64,000 bases of DNA from positions 2,294,001 through 2,358,000 of the forward strand of contig OY763072.1 in NCBI GenBank assembly GCA_963666865.1, given 5' to 3'. Below the pieces are notes generated by a model that was not told the origin of the DNA, ran no database searches, and worked only from the letters and a program-made list of their open reading frames with translations. Numbering within the stretch: the first letter of the stretch is position 1; each line of letters starts with the position of its first letter. This stretch comes from Bin87 sp963666865. GTDB taxonomy: Bacteria > Chloroflexota > Dehalococcoidia > Lucifugimonadales > UBA3495. Made by a program: the position numbers and the translations under genes. Shown here piece after piece: positions 42,514 to 51,341 of this stretch.

Positions 42514-43271
42514 TCCAGCCCGGATTTCTCAAGAAATCGCAGTTTCTCCCGGAACAGCGCGACCGCCCGCTGTTCCGGGACCCCCATGAAGAACCGCATC
42601 CCCTGGACGTATTCCAGCACCTCCCGGGACAGCATCAGCAGGTCGTTGCGGGGGCCGGTGTCCTTGTAGAGGTTGTTCATCCAGTCCTCTTGACCGACGA
42701 ACAGCGCGTCCTGGACTATCAGGAAGTCCTGCCGGTCCAGATCCGTCCGGGCCATCCAGCGGCTGAACACGAAGGGCAGGCCGGTCCACGTCTGCCATTC
42801 CTCTCCCAAGTCGTGACGATGGGAGAAACGCCGCTCCGCACGGCGTCCTCGCAGCGCTCGATTGCCGGTGAGCAGCAAGGCGTCGTGGTCAGACGCCCGA
42901 TCAACGAAGGTCGGCTCACCTAGTCCATGCTTCTGCGTGAACAGGATCCGGAGGAGCTGCAGCGAGGTCGGGTCCGGGTCGCTGAGTGCAATGTTGACGC
43001 TCTCCAGTTCGTTTATGGGTTGATTGGACAGCAGCACGCAGGAAACCGCGCGGTTGACGGACGCCACGCAAAACTCGGTGATCAACGTCGCTTGCGAAGT
43101 CAGCCGTTCGATCTCCAAAAGCGAAACCGGTCCGGCGTCGATCTCGCCCTGTTCCAGCGCCTCAGGGACGGCGTTGGGTTCCATGTCCAGAAGCGCGATG
43201 CCGCGTCGCTCCATATCATAATAGAATGCCTCGCATTCCAAATTGGGTATTCTGGCTACTCGGGCGGGCAT
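42510..43271 (-). CDS. MqnA-like (menaquinone futalosine-pathway) protein
   Basis: A 253-residue protein related to MqnA/MqnD, periplasmic-binding-protein-fold enzymes of the futalosine menaquinone route (MqnA dehydrates chorismate). It shows VARIPNLECEAFYYDME at the N-terminus, LEQGEIDAGPVSLLEIERL near residue 40, VALSDPDPTSLQLLRIL-like sequence near 95 and TGLPFVFSRWMARTD near 165, close to the family's GLPFVFA-W motif. Which of MqnA or MqnD function it has, or another reaction, cannot be decided. No other mqn gene is nearby. A 28-bp palindrome precedes it. Confidence 0.72.
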   Translation of the reverse strand: MPARVARIPNLECEAFYYDMERRGIALLDMEPNAVPEALEQGEIDAGPVSLLEIERLTSQATLITEFCVASVNRAVSCVLLSNQPINELESVNIALSDPDPTSLQLLRILFTQKHGLGEPTFVDRASDHDALLLTGNRALRGRRAERRFSHRHDLGEEWQTWTGLPFVFSRWMARTDLDRQDFLIVQDALFVGQEDWMNNLYKDTGPRNDLLMLSREVLEYVQGMRFFMGVPEQRAVALFREKLRFLEKSGLD

Positions 43272-43316
43272 GGCAAATGGTGGCTCCCTGGCTGAGTCGC
43301 GGTGTTCACGACAGCA

Positions 43317-43344
43317 GTAGGGGCGAATAATTATTCGCCCCTAC
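43317..43344. repeat. 28-bp perfect palindrome, copy 2
   Basis: Identical to the palindrome at 21929-21956 (half-site GTAGGGGCGAATAA and its complement). It lies 46 bp upstream of the MqnA-like start and 47 bp after the end of the NHL gene. Confidence 0.85.
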
Positions 43345-43391
43345 GTGTTGATCCGGTAGTTTCGGCGCCTCCCCAATGGGACGGCCTTGGA

Positions 43392-44426
43392 CTACAGGCG
43401 CGGCCCCATGAACATGAGATTCTGCTTCTGGTACACCTGGATGCGGTTGCGCGGGCCTTCGCAGACGAATACCCGGTTGTCCGCGTCCACTGCGACGCCG
43501 GTGGGCGCCCAGAAGTCACGCTCGCGTTCGAGAGCGGGAGCGCGCTCTCGCTCGCCCCACATCTCCGGGTTGGCGTCCAGCTTGTCCTTGCCCCACTTGG
43601 AGACGGTGGCTTCGCCGGTCTTCTGGCCGCAGAAGTTGCCCTCCGGGTCGAAGTACTGCAGCCGGTTGTTCAGCCAATCGGCAACGTAGATGATGCCGTC
43701 CTTGTCCACGGCCACGTCGGCGGGCCGGTTGAACTGGCCCTCGCCGTCGCCAGACGCCCCGATCTTCATCAGGAAGTCGCCGGAGGGGCTGAACTTCTGG
43801 ATCCGGTCGTTGCGCCAGTCGGCGACGTAGATGTTGCCCTGACCGTCGATGTCGATTCCCCAAGGGGTATCGAACTCTCCGTCGCCCTGGCCGTAGCTCC
43901 CGATCTTCATCAGGAACTGACCGTCCGGGGTGAACTTTTGCACCCGGTGGTTGTTGCCGTCCACGACCCAGACGTTGTCGTCCGCGTCGATGGCCAGGCC
44001 GGACGGCCGGTCCAGTTGGCCGTCTCCGCTGCCGACATTCTCCTCCCACTTCCCGATGTATTCACCGTCCCTGGTGAACATGGAGATGCGGTGGAGCCAT
44101 TCGTCGGAAACGTACACGTTGCCGTTGCTGGCGATGGCCACGTTGACGGGCCAGACCAGGGAGCCGTCCTCGAAGTTGTATTCGTGGGGACCCTGCTGGG
44201 GGACGCCGCGGGCGAAGGCGTTGACGTATTCCTCGTCAACGGTGCAGACCGTGACGCGGGTGCCCTCGGGCCGGTACTCGGAAGACCGGCAGAGGACGTA
44301 CATCAGCTCATCCTCGCCCCGGGCCATATGGATGGGGTAGGTGAACCCCGGCCCGAACTGCTCGCCGCGGCCGATGGTGTGGCTGTACTGGAGTTGTACT
44401 TGGGAAAATCTTTGAGCTAAAACCAT
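43392..44426 (-). CDS. NHL-repeat beta-propeller protein (locus 2)
   Basis: A 344-residue NHL propeller. Blades include IASNGNVYVSDEWLHRISMF near residue 100, IDADDNVWVVDGNNHRVQKF, IDGQGNIYVADWRNDRIQKF and VDKDGIIYVADWLNNRLQYF, and end with VDADNRVFVCEGPRNRIQVY. No signal peptide. It is a paralog of the protein at 10384-11370, sharing the inserted KW-x4-LDANPE loop. The ATG at 44426 is preceded by AAGGAGGCGATC; the upstream extension is the end of the DUF1501 gene. It is the last gene of a DUF1800-DUF1501-NHL operon, 20 nt after DUF1501. Confidence 0.9.
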   Translation of the reverse strand: MVLAQRFSQVQLQYSHTIGRGEQFGPGFTYPIHMARGEDELMYVLCRSSEYRPEGTRVTVCTVDEEYVNAFARGVPQQGPHEYNFEDGSLVWPVNVAIASNGNVYVSDEWLHRISMFTRDGEYIGKWEENVGSGDGQLDRPSGLAIDADDNVWVVDGNNHRVQKFTPDGQFLMKIGSYGQGDGEFDTPWGIDIDGQGNIYVADWRNDRIQKFSPSGDFLMKIGASGDGEGQFNRPADVAVDKDGIIYVADWLNNRLQYFDPEGNFCGQKTGEATVSKWGKDKLDANPEMWGERERAPALERERDFWAPTGVAVDADNRVFVCEGPRNRIQVYQKQNLMFMGPRL

Positions 44427-44446
44427 GATCGCCTCCTTGTGTCGGG

Positions 44447-45580
44447 CTAAATGAAGTCCATCTGCTCGAAGGAGCCGTTCACGATGGGCTGGGCATCCAG
44501 ACCCATCCACTTCTCCAGGAGGGTGGAATAGAGGCCGCGGAAGTCGTTGTTGAAGTGCAGGTCGCCTTCAAGGAGCTTGTTCTCTTCCAGCGAAGGATAT
44601 TCGCCGTAGAGACCGCCCTTGACATTCTCGCCCACCACGAAGGCCACGCCGCCCGAACCGTGGTCGGTGCCCGAGCCGTTGTCGTGGACGCGGCGGCCGA
44701 ACTCGGTGAAGACCAGCAGGACCACTTCGTCTCCGGCGTTGTGCTCCTTGAGGTCGTCGTAGAAGTCAGCGACGGCGTGGGAGGTCTCGGTCCACAGGCG
44801 GGTGTGGTTGGCCAACTCGCCGGCGTGGGTGTCAAAGCTGTTGTACGGCGCGGTGGTGTAGAGCACGCGGGTGCCGAACCCGGCCAGGTGCGTCTGCGCG
44901 ATGTTGCGCATGTACTGGGCAACGGTGTCATTGCCGTACTCCACCGAGGAGGAGTACATGGCGGGAGCAGTGCTCAGGATGTCCGCGCCTTCCAGCGCGT
45001 CCAGACCGGTCTGGGCGAAGTAGTCCAGCACCGGACCCTGGCCCAGCATGGGAGAGTACACGCGGGAGAAGACGTCCAGCGCCTTGGTGCGCTGTTCTTC
45101 AACCTCGATGCCCGTGAGCACGCCGTAGGTCTCCAGGTTGCCCACGGAGGCAACCGGAACGCCGGGGGCCACCAGCGACCGAGGAAGGCCGCGGCCGAAG
45201 TTCACGGCGGTCAGAACGTTTTCCTTCTGCGGGTCCAGGTCGCGCACGGCCCGGCCCAGCCAGCCCTCGTCTCCGACCTTGTCCGGCTCACAGGTGTGCC
45301 AGATGTCCATGGAGCGGAAGTGCGACCGGCTGGGATTGGGGTAGCCCACGCCCTGGATGACGGCGACCTTGCCCTCATCGTACAGGCGCTTCATCGGCCC
45401 CATCGCCGGGTTGAAAGCAATTTGGTCATTGATGGGCAGAACCTGGTCGATGGGTATCCGCACGTTCGGGCGGTTATCCAGATACAGAGGATCGCCGTAA
45501 GGGATGATCGTGTTCAGTGCGTCGTTGCCGCCAGATAACTGGAGGACCACCAGCACCGGATCTTTCTTGGTGGCTGTCAT
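44447..45580 (-). CDS. DUF1501 family protein
   Basis: A 377-residue DUF1501 protein (sulfatase-like fold). Hallmarks are VLVVLQLSGGNDALNTIIPYGDPLYLDNRP at the N-terminus, VAVIQGVGYPNPSRSHFRSMDIWHT near residue 72, FDTHAGELANHT near 245, VVLLVFTEFGRRVHDNGSGTDHGSGG near 288. The metal-type residues (Asp-His clusters) look intact. Most DUF1501 proteins carry a Tat signal with twin arginines; this one begins directly with the first strand, so it is predicted cytoplasmic. It follows DUF1800 by 18 nt and precedes the NHL gene. Confidence 0.9.
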   Translation of the reverse strand: MTATKKDPVLVVLQLSGGNDALNTIIPYGDPLYLDNRPNVRIPIDQVLPINDQIAFNPAMGPMKRLYDEGKVAVIQGVGYPNPSRSHFRSMDIWHTCEPDKVGDEGWLGRAVRDLDPQKENVLTAVNFGRGLPRSLVAPGVPVASVGNLETYGVLTGIEVEEQRTKALDVFSRVYSPMLGQGPVLDYFAQTGLDALEGADILSTAPAMYSSSVEYGNDTVAQYMRNIAQTHLAGFGTRVLYTTAPYNSFDTHAGELANHTRLWTETSHAVADFYDDLKEHNAGDEVVLLVFTEFGRRVHDNGSGTDHGSGGVAFVVGENVKGGLYGEYPSLEENKLLEGDLHFNNDFRGLYSTLLEKWMGLDAQPIVNGSFEQMDFI

Positions 45581-45598
45581 TTCGTTCGCCCTCCTTGA

Positions 45599-47005
45599 TT
45601 ATTCGAACAGGTACTCGGTGGTGGCCACGATGGACTGCAACATCTGCCCAACTCGCTGCCCGAACTCGTCGGTGCCGGTCCGCAGTTCACCTTCACTGTC
45701 GGCGAGAGCAATCAACTCGTTGCGCGTCACGTCGGCCAGTTCGTAATGGCCGAGCAACTGCAAGCAGCCGTCCACCAACCGCTCGGACGAAATCGTGTCG
45801 CCCTCGGAACCCAGGCGGTTGATGATGGCCTGGACGCCGCGATGGGAAGTGTTGCCCACGGCGTCGGCGGTGAAGTTGATGCGCTCCACCAGGGTGCCGC
45901 TGTCAATCCACTCACGGCCGGTGTGCCAGCCTTCCACCGTCGGCGGGTTCAGCAGGTCCTGGCCCATGTAGCGGATGGTCAGCGTCATGGCGTTCATGCC
46001 CGGCTTGGGCAGGTCGAAGTCGCCAACCAGGCGCATGGTGCCGACCACGGTTTCGGTCGGGCTCTTCACCTTCTCGAAGCGGGCGTTCTTGAAGAAGTCG
46101 GAGTTGAACAGCACGCGGAGCATCGAGCGGATGTCGTAGTTGGAGCGGAAGTACTCGTCCTCCAGCATCTTGATGGCTTCGGGGTCGCGCGGCGGCGTGT
46201 TCTGCCAGGCGGGCACCTGGGGTTCGTCGGCGACGAAGAAGTTGTACATATGCCGGGCGACGAACCGGGCCGCGGCGGGCTGGCGGGCGATGATCTTCAC
46301 GACGTCTTCGCCGTTCCAGTTGCCGGTTTCGCCCAGGAAGGTCTTTTCGCCGTAGTCGTGGTCGGACGGGTCATAGATGAACGCCGCCTCGTACTTCCCA
46401 TAGGGATAGCGGGGAACCGAGTTGGTGACCGTCCATCCGGTGAAAGCGCGAGCGGCTTCCTTGACGTCGTCCTCCGAGTAGTTGGCCTCGCCGTCCATGC
46501 CGACGCCCAGGGAGAACAGCTCCAGGAGCTCCCGTCCCCAGTTCTCGTTGATGGCGTCCTTGTGGCTCATGCAGTTGTCCAGGTAGAACATCATTGCCGG
46601 GTCGGTGGACAGGCCCATGAGCAGCTGTTCAAAGTTGCCGAAACCCATAGTGCGGAACATATCGAGCTCGATGTTCTGCTGCTTGGGATACTCGCACTTG
46701 GCGTGGCCGGTGCAGAAAATGTGGTGCCAGAACAGGCCCATCTTCTCTTCCAGCGGGCGCTTGGTGTTGATCATCCGGAAGGTCCATTCTTCCTGCTGAC
46801 CTTCCAGTCCCGCCTTGGACACCCACTGCGGCTGATAGCGCATCAGGATGTCGTCCTGGATCGCGGGCTGGCTCTCCGGATTCAGTAGTTCCTCAACGGT
46901 CTCCTCGTAGCCCTTGGCGGCGCGGGCCTCCAGTTCTTCATACGTCGCTCCGAAACCGGCGCGCCGCATCAAGTGGGCCATTAAGGCAATATCCTTTTCT
47001 GCCAT
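45599..47005 (-). CDS. DUF1800 family protein (locus 2)
   Basis: A 468-residue DUF1800 protein, about the same length as the copy at 7694-9142 and clearly paralogous (LMRRAGFGATYEELE, KMGLFWHHIFCTGHAKCEYPKQ, INENWGRELLELFSLGVGMDG, ARAFTGWTV, RFVARHMYNFFVADEPQVPAWQNTPP, GWHTGREWIDSGTLVERINF). No signal peptide. It heads an operon with DUF1501 and NHL, the classical pairing missing from locus 1. The biochemical role of the family is not established; roles in outer-surface or polysaccharide processes are only suggestions in the literature. Confidence 0.9.
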   Translation of the reverse strand: MAEKDIALMAHLMRRAGFGATYEELEARAAKGYEETVEELLNPESQPAIQDDILMRYQPQWVSKAGLEGQQEEWTFRMINTKRPLEEKMGLFWHHIFCTGHAKCEYPKQQNIELDMFRTMGFGNFEQLLMGLSTDPAMMFYLDNCMSHKDAINENWGRELLELFSLGVGMDGEANYSEDDVKEAARAFTGWTVTNSVPRYPYGKYEAAFIYDPSDHDYGEKTFLGETGNWNGEDVVKIIARQPAAARFVARHMYNFFVADEPQVPAWQNTPPRDPEAIKMLEDEYFRSNYDIRSMLRVLFNSDFFKNARFEKVKSPTETVVGTMRLVGDFDLPKPGMNAMTLTIRYMGQDLLNPPTVEGWHTGREWIDSGTLVERINFTADAVGNTSHRGVQAIINRLGSEGDTISSERLVDGCLQLLGHYELADVTRNELIALADSEGELRTGTDEFGQRVGQMLQSIVATTEYLFE

Positions 47006-47188
47006 GCTTTTACCTCCTGATTACCTATCCTCGGCCTTGAACGACTACACCATATCGGTTGCGGTTCGCTCTGGCTATCGTCCGCACCGAGGTGATGTAC
47101 GCCGATTCCCTTGGTTCACTGCCCAAAAAACGGGCAGCAATCCGCCGGGTGGTTGCCGACGCCATCGTATTCCTAACGGCGGCGATAG

Positions 47189-47743
47189 TCAACCCGATGT
47201 ACTCTCCAACTCCAGCAGGCGCATCCCCCTTTCCACTTGCTGCCCCGGCCGGACGGCGACCCTCCGCACGACGCCATCCCGGGGCGCTGTGATCACCAAC
47301 TCCATTTTCATGGACTCCATGATTGCGACGGTCTGGTTCCGTTCCACCCGGTCGCCCTCTTCGACCAATATCTCCAGCACGGAGCCTGGCATGGGCGCCA
47401 GCACGTCTCCCGTGGCTTCATTGGCCGCCGCGCTGCCCCGGCGCCGTCCTGAGCTTGCCGAAGGGTCGGCCCGCTGGAACACCAACAGGTCTCCATCCAG
47501 CCACAGGTGTAACTCCGGGCCGACCCACTCCCACGCGAAAGGGTATGCCCTTCCGGATTCGGTCCGGCACAAACCTTCGCCGCTTTGGCGGGACTCGACG
47601 CTGAAACTGGTGGGGCTTGCCGACCCGGACGCTTCGCCTTCCAGGTCAAATATGAAAGAATCTGCTGACTCCGTCAGGCGATAGCGAAAAGGCTCGCCAT
47701 CCCATGGGTGCATCTCCCGCATCTCGCCCCGGTTCATCGTCAC
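47189..47743 (-). CDS. Biotin carboxyl carrier (BT-BCCP) part of a split acyl-CoA carboxylase alpha subunit
   Basis: A 184-residue protein ending in a biotinyl domain with the biotin-accepting Lys in AIMESMKMELVITAP near residue 150, preceded by VLAPMPGSVLEILVEEGDRVERNQ. The N-terminal ~95 residues resemble the BT linker domain that in methylcrotonyl-CoA carboxylase alpha lies between biotin carboxylase and BCCP. The GTG at 47743 overlaps the biotin carboxylase stop (GTGA) and is preceded by GGAGG at 5 nt, so it is a genuine coupled gene rather than sequencing damage. It works with the two upstream genes. Confidence 0.85.
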   Translation of the reverse strand: MTMNRGEMREMHPWDGEPFRYRLTESADSFIFDLEGEASGSASPTSFSVESRQSGEGLCRTESGRAYPFAWEWVGPELHLWLDGDLLVFQRADPSASSGRRRGSAAANEATGDVLAPMPGSVLEILVEEGDRVERNQTVAIMESMKMELVITAPRDGVVRRVAVRPGQQVERGMRLLELESTSG

Positions 47744-49242
47744 GGCAGCCTCCGCTCACCGACGGACTGCCAGAGATTGGCCCTCGCCCGGTCCGTCGCC
47801 GCTGCGGCCGGGACCTGAGCCGCCGTCGGCTGACCCGACGCCCACGCCGCCAGCGAACGCGCCACGGTGCGGGTCTCATCGTCGATCACCGCGCTGGTAA
47901 CTGCCGGGTTCCACTCGAGAAACCCGGTATCGTAATCACCCCTTTGAAACTGAGCGTGTCGCAACACTGCCCGCAACAAAGGAATGTTGGTCACCACCCC
48001 GAGGACCAGGAACTGAGACAACGCGACCTCCATCCGGCTTAGGCTGACGCCGCGTTCCGGTCCCCATGCGATCAACTTCGCCAGCATCGGGTCGTAATAG
48101 ATGGAGACTTCCTGATCCTGCGCCACGCCACTGTCCAACCGAATCCCTGGGCCGCTGGGAGGCCGCCAGCGCAGCAGATTCCCGGTGGAAGGCACAAAAT
48201 CCCGATAGGGGTCCTCGGCGTAGATGCGACATTCTATGGCGTGGCCCCGGGGTTGTATATCCTCCTGTTGCAGCGTCAGCGGTTCGCCAGAGGCGATGCG
48301 GACCTGCCACTCCACCATGTCCAACCCCAGGACGGCCTCGGTAATCGGGTGCTCCACCTGGAGCCGGGCATTCATTTCAAGGAAGTAAAACTCGCCGCTT
48401 TTAGGGTCCAGCAAAAACTCTACCGTACCAGCGTTGAAATACCCGGCGCCCTGAGCGACGGCGACGGCGGCCTCCCCCATCTGTCTCCGCAAACCGGGCT
48501 TTAGCGCCGGCGACGGCGTCTCTTCTATTATCTTTTGGTGACGGCGTTGTATGCTGCATTCCCTCTCGCCAAGGTGGATGGTATGCCCGAAACCATCGGC
48601 CAGGATCTGTACCTCCACATGCCGGGGATTCGAAACATAACTCTCCAGGAACACGCGGCCATCGCCAAAAGCGGCCTGGGCCTCCCGACTGGCCGTCTCC
48701 ATTTCGCCGTCCAATTCCCGTCGCTCGTTGACCAGGCGCATACCTCGGCCGCCCCCGCCGGCGGCAGCCTTCACCATCAGAGGAAACCCCAACTCCTCCA
48801 CGAACCGCCCGACAGCGGCGTTCCCCGGAAGGCATTCCGGTGAGCTGGGAATCACCGGCACCCCGGCGGCAAGCGCGATGTCCTTGGAGCGAAGCTTGTC
48901 TCCCAGGGCCTCCATGCTCTCCGGGCTTGGGCCGATGAAGGTTATTCCGGCTTCCCGGCAGGCCCTCGCGAACTCCGGGTTCTCCGACAAAAAACCGTAA
49001 CCTGGGTGTATGGCGTCAACCCCGCAGTCATGCGCGGCCTGCAGGATCCTGGGGATGCTCAGGTAGGTCTCCTCAGCGGTATTGCCCGGCAGCGCCAACG
49101 ACTGCTCCGCTGAGGTTACGTGGGGGGCGCCGGCGTCTGGCTCTGAATAGATCGCTACGGGAGCAATCCCCATGGCGCGGAGGGTCTGGTTGATCCGGAC
49201 CGCGATCTCCCCGCGATTAGCTACCAGCACTTTGGAGAACAT
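47740..49242 (-). CDS. Biotin carboxylase subunit of an acyl-CoA carboxylase
   Basis: A 500-residue ATP-grasp enzyme that carboxylates biotin on the carrier protein. It has SKVLVANRGEIAVRINQTLRAMG at the N-terminus, IDAIHPGYGFLSENPEFARAC near residue 78, the glycine-rich loop MVKAAAGGGGRGMRLV near 165, RDCSIQRRHQK-like ERECSIQRRHQKIIEETP near 230 and YFLEMNARLQVEHPITEAV near 290. It ends where MccA proteins continue into BT and BCCP; those domains are on the next, 4-nt-overlapping gene. Probable substrate class is methylcrotonyl-CoA or a related branched acyl-CoA, judged from the third subunit. Confidence 0.92.
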   Translation of the reverse strand: MFSKVLVANRGEIAVRINQTLRAMGIAPVAIYSEPDAGAPHVTSAEQSLALPGNTAEETYLSIPRILQAAHDCGVDAIHPGYGFLSENPEFARACREAGITFIGPSPESMEALGDKLRSKDIALAAGVPVIPSSPECLPGNAAVGRFVEELGFPLMVKAAAGGGGRGMRLVNERRELDGEMETASREAQAAFGDGRVFLESYVSNPRHVEVQILADGFGHTIHLGERECSIQRRHQKIIEETPSPALKPGLRRQMGEAAVAVAQGAGYFNAGTVEFLLDPKSGEFYFLEMNARLQVEHPITEAVLGLDMVEWQVRIASGEPLTLQQEDIQPRGHAIECRIYAEDPYRDFVPSTGNLLRWRPPSGPGIRLDSGVAQDQEVSIYYDPMLAKLIAWGPERGVSLSRMEVALSQFLVLGVVTNIPLLRAVLRHAQFQRGDYDTGFLEWNPAVTSAVIDDETRTVARSLAAWASGQPTAAQVPAAAATDRARANLWQSVGERRLP

Positions 49243-49295
49243 CAGGTAAATCCGTAGGCCAACCGTGTCGCGGAATTCAGGACGCAGTCAAGGCC

Positions 49296-50903
49296 TCACA
49301 TTCGGAACACGCCGCGTTTCTGCTCCGGGAAGGGAGCGTTGATGGACGCCGCGATCCCCAGGCCCACAACGGTCCGCGTGTCCACCGGGTCAATGATGCC
49401 GTCGTCCCACAGGCGGGCGGTGCTGTAGTAGGGGTCTCCCTCCTCCTCGTACTTTTCCAGGATGGGACGTTGCAGGTCGTCTCGCTCCTCCTGTTCCATG
49501 GTCCGGCCCTGTCGCTCCAGTTGTTGCAGCCGTATGGTGAGCAGGACCTCAGCAGCCTGCTGTCCACCCATCACCGAAATCCGAGCGTTGGGCCACGTCC
49601 ACAGGAAACGGGGCTGGTAGGCCCGCCCGCACATGCCGTAGTTGCCCGCCCCAAAGGAACTGCCAATGATCACCGTGAACTTGGGCACGGCGGCGTTGGA
49701 CACCGCCATGACCATCTTGGCCCCGTCCTTGGCGATTCCTCCGGCTTCGTACTGGGTGCCCACCATGAAACCGGTGATGTTTTGCAGGAACAGCAGGGGG
49801 ATACCCCGCTGGCTGCACAACTCGATGAAGTGGGTGCCCTTCAGCGCGCTTTCGGAGAAAAGAACTCCGTTGTTGGCGACCACTCCCACCGGATACCCGA
49901 AAATACGGGCAAAGCCGCAAACCAGCGTTTCCCCGTATTCAGCCTTGAACTCGTGAAAACGGCTTCCATCAACCACGCGGGCGATCACCTCGCGCACATT
50001 GTACTGCCGCCGGTTGTCCGGGGACACGATGCCATATAGCTCGGTCGGATCGTAGGCTGGCGGTTCCGAGCCGGCGACCTCAAACGGCGGGTCGCGCCTT
50101 TGCACATAATTCTCCACGATATCCCGCGTGATGGCCAGCGCATCCGCATCGTCGGCTGCCTGGTGGTCAGCCACGCCGGATATCCTGGTGTGCACGTCCG
50201 CCCCGCCCAGGGTTTCCGGGTCCACCTCCTCGCCGGTGGCAGCGCGCACCAGCGGAGGCCCACCCAAGAAGATAGTGCCTTGCTGCCGCACCATCACCAC
50301 CTCGTCGCTCATCGCTGGGATATACGCTCCTCCGGCGGTGCACGAGCCCATGACCACTGCCACCTGCGGGATGCCCAGCGCCGACATTTGGGCCTGGTTG
50401 TAAAAGATTCGCCCGAAGTGGTCCCGATCAGGGAACACCTCCGCTTGCAACGGCAAAAATGCACCGCCCGAGTCCACGAGGTAAATACACGGCAGGTGAT
50501 TTTCCAGAGCGATTTCCTGAGCGCGCAGGTGCTTTTTGACGGTGATCGGGTAGTAGGTGCCGCCCTTTACCGTCGCGTCGTTAGCGACCACCACAACCTC
50601 TTTCCCGTGGACCAATCCAACGCCGGTGATGATGCCAGCAGACGCTTCGTCCCCGTCATACATATCCCACGCGGCCAGGGGACTGAGCTCCAGGAAGGCA
50701 GTGCCGGCGTCCACCAGCCCGTCAATCCGCTCCCGGGCCAGCAGCTTGCCCCGGCTGCGGTGCAACTCCACCGCCCGCGGCCCGCCGCCGGCGCGAGCTT
50801 GCTCCAGACGCTCTTTCAGGTCCTTCACCAGAACTGCCATGCGCACCCGGTTGTCCTGAAAATCCGGGTCGGCGGTGCGCAGGTTGGAACCGATTACTTC
50901 CAT
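49296..50903 (-). CDS. mccB: Acyl-CoA carboxylase carboxyltransferase (methylcrotonyl-CoA carboxylase beta type)
   Basis: A 535-residue two-crotonase-domain carboxyltransferase that moves CO2 from biotin to an acyl-CoA. The sequence has KLLARERIDGLVDAGTAFLELSPLAAWDMY near residue 50, CIYLVDSGGAFLPLQAEVFPDRDHFGRIFYNQA near 135, GSCTAGGAYIPAMSDEVVMV near 185, ADVHTRISGVADHQA, FVCGFARI-type sequence near 330 and IIGSSFGAGNYGMCGRAYQPRFLW near 435. These are characteristic of MccB (leucine breakdown) rather than AccD or PccB. It is the first gene of the three-gene carboxylase operon. Confidence 0.9.
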   Translation of the reverse strand: MEVIGSNLRTADPDFQDNRVRMAVLVKDLKERLEQARAGGGPRAVELHRSRGKLLARERIDGLVDAGTAFLELSPLAAWDMYDGDEASAGIITGVGLVHGKEVVVVANDATVKGGTYYPITVKKHLRAQEIALENHLPCIYLVDSGGAFLPLQAEVFPDRDHFGRIFYNQAQMSALGIPQVAVVMGSCTAGGAYIPAMSDEVVMVRQQGTIFLGGPPLVRAATGEEVDPETLGGADVHTRISGVADHQAADDADALAITRDIVENYVQRRDPPFEVAGSEPPAYDPTELYGIVSPDNRRQYNVREVIARVVDGSRFHEFKAEYGETLVCGFARIFGYPVGVVANNGVLFSESALKGTHFIELCSQRGIPLLFLQNITGFMVGTQYEAGGIAKDGAKMVMAVSNAAVPKFTVIIGSSFGAGNYGMCGRAYQPRFLWTWPNARISVMGGQQAAEVLLTIRLQQLERQGRTMEQEERDDLQRPILEKYEEEGDPYYSTARLWDDGIIDPVDTRTVVGLGIAASINAPFPEQKRGVFRM

Positions 50904-51341
50904 GTCATTCCTGGACCATGTCCGTCAGGTGAGTGGATGATAACACGGCCCAAGTGCAAGGATGTTTCTCCAGCTGCCCGGTGGCAACCCTTTCACGCCT
51001 GAGAATGAGAGGAAGTTTCGCTACTCGGCCCATCGTCGAACGACCGATGAAAGTGCCCACCATTGTGACGAATATCGTCTCAGCATTTTGCGGCTGTCAA
51101 CGGCGTGCTAGTTCCTTCCGTGAGGCGACTATGGAAATCAGGCCCGCCGCAATAACATAGGCCCCTGCCGGATCCAGCAGAGGCCTAGGCCCTGTAGCGT
51201 AAGAGCACTGTACCTCGTCAGTTCGACGAGTTGCGAGAACCGCCGGTACTGTCGCCTTCCGCAGGCTCCTCCCCTTCATTGGGGTCGTATTCGATCTGGT
51301 TGTCGCTGGCGTCTTGGAAGCGGCTCCGGAGTTGGTTAGCG
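50904..51341. other. Intergenic stretch without recognised features
   Basis: This 438-bp stretch upstream of the carboxylase operon holds no convincing gene, tRNA or terminator. The carboxylase promoter must lie in its left part, but I could not pick a clear -35/-10 pair. Confidence 0.5.

Noticed and set aside
43302..44420. 372-codon plus-strand open frame
   Set aside because: It is the complement of the NHL-repeat gene; repetitive GC-rich codons keep the opposite strand open. No ribosome site or family similarity.
45746..46888. 380-codon plus-strand open frame
   Set aside because: Antisense to the DUF1800 gene, whose protein is strongly conserved; composition is typical of a shadow frame.
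47059..47292. 77-codon plus-strand frame upstream of the DUF1800 gene
   Set aside because: It overlaps the end of the BCCP gene on the other strand and has no recognisable features or ribosome site.
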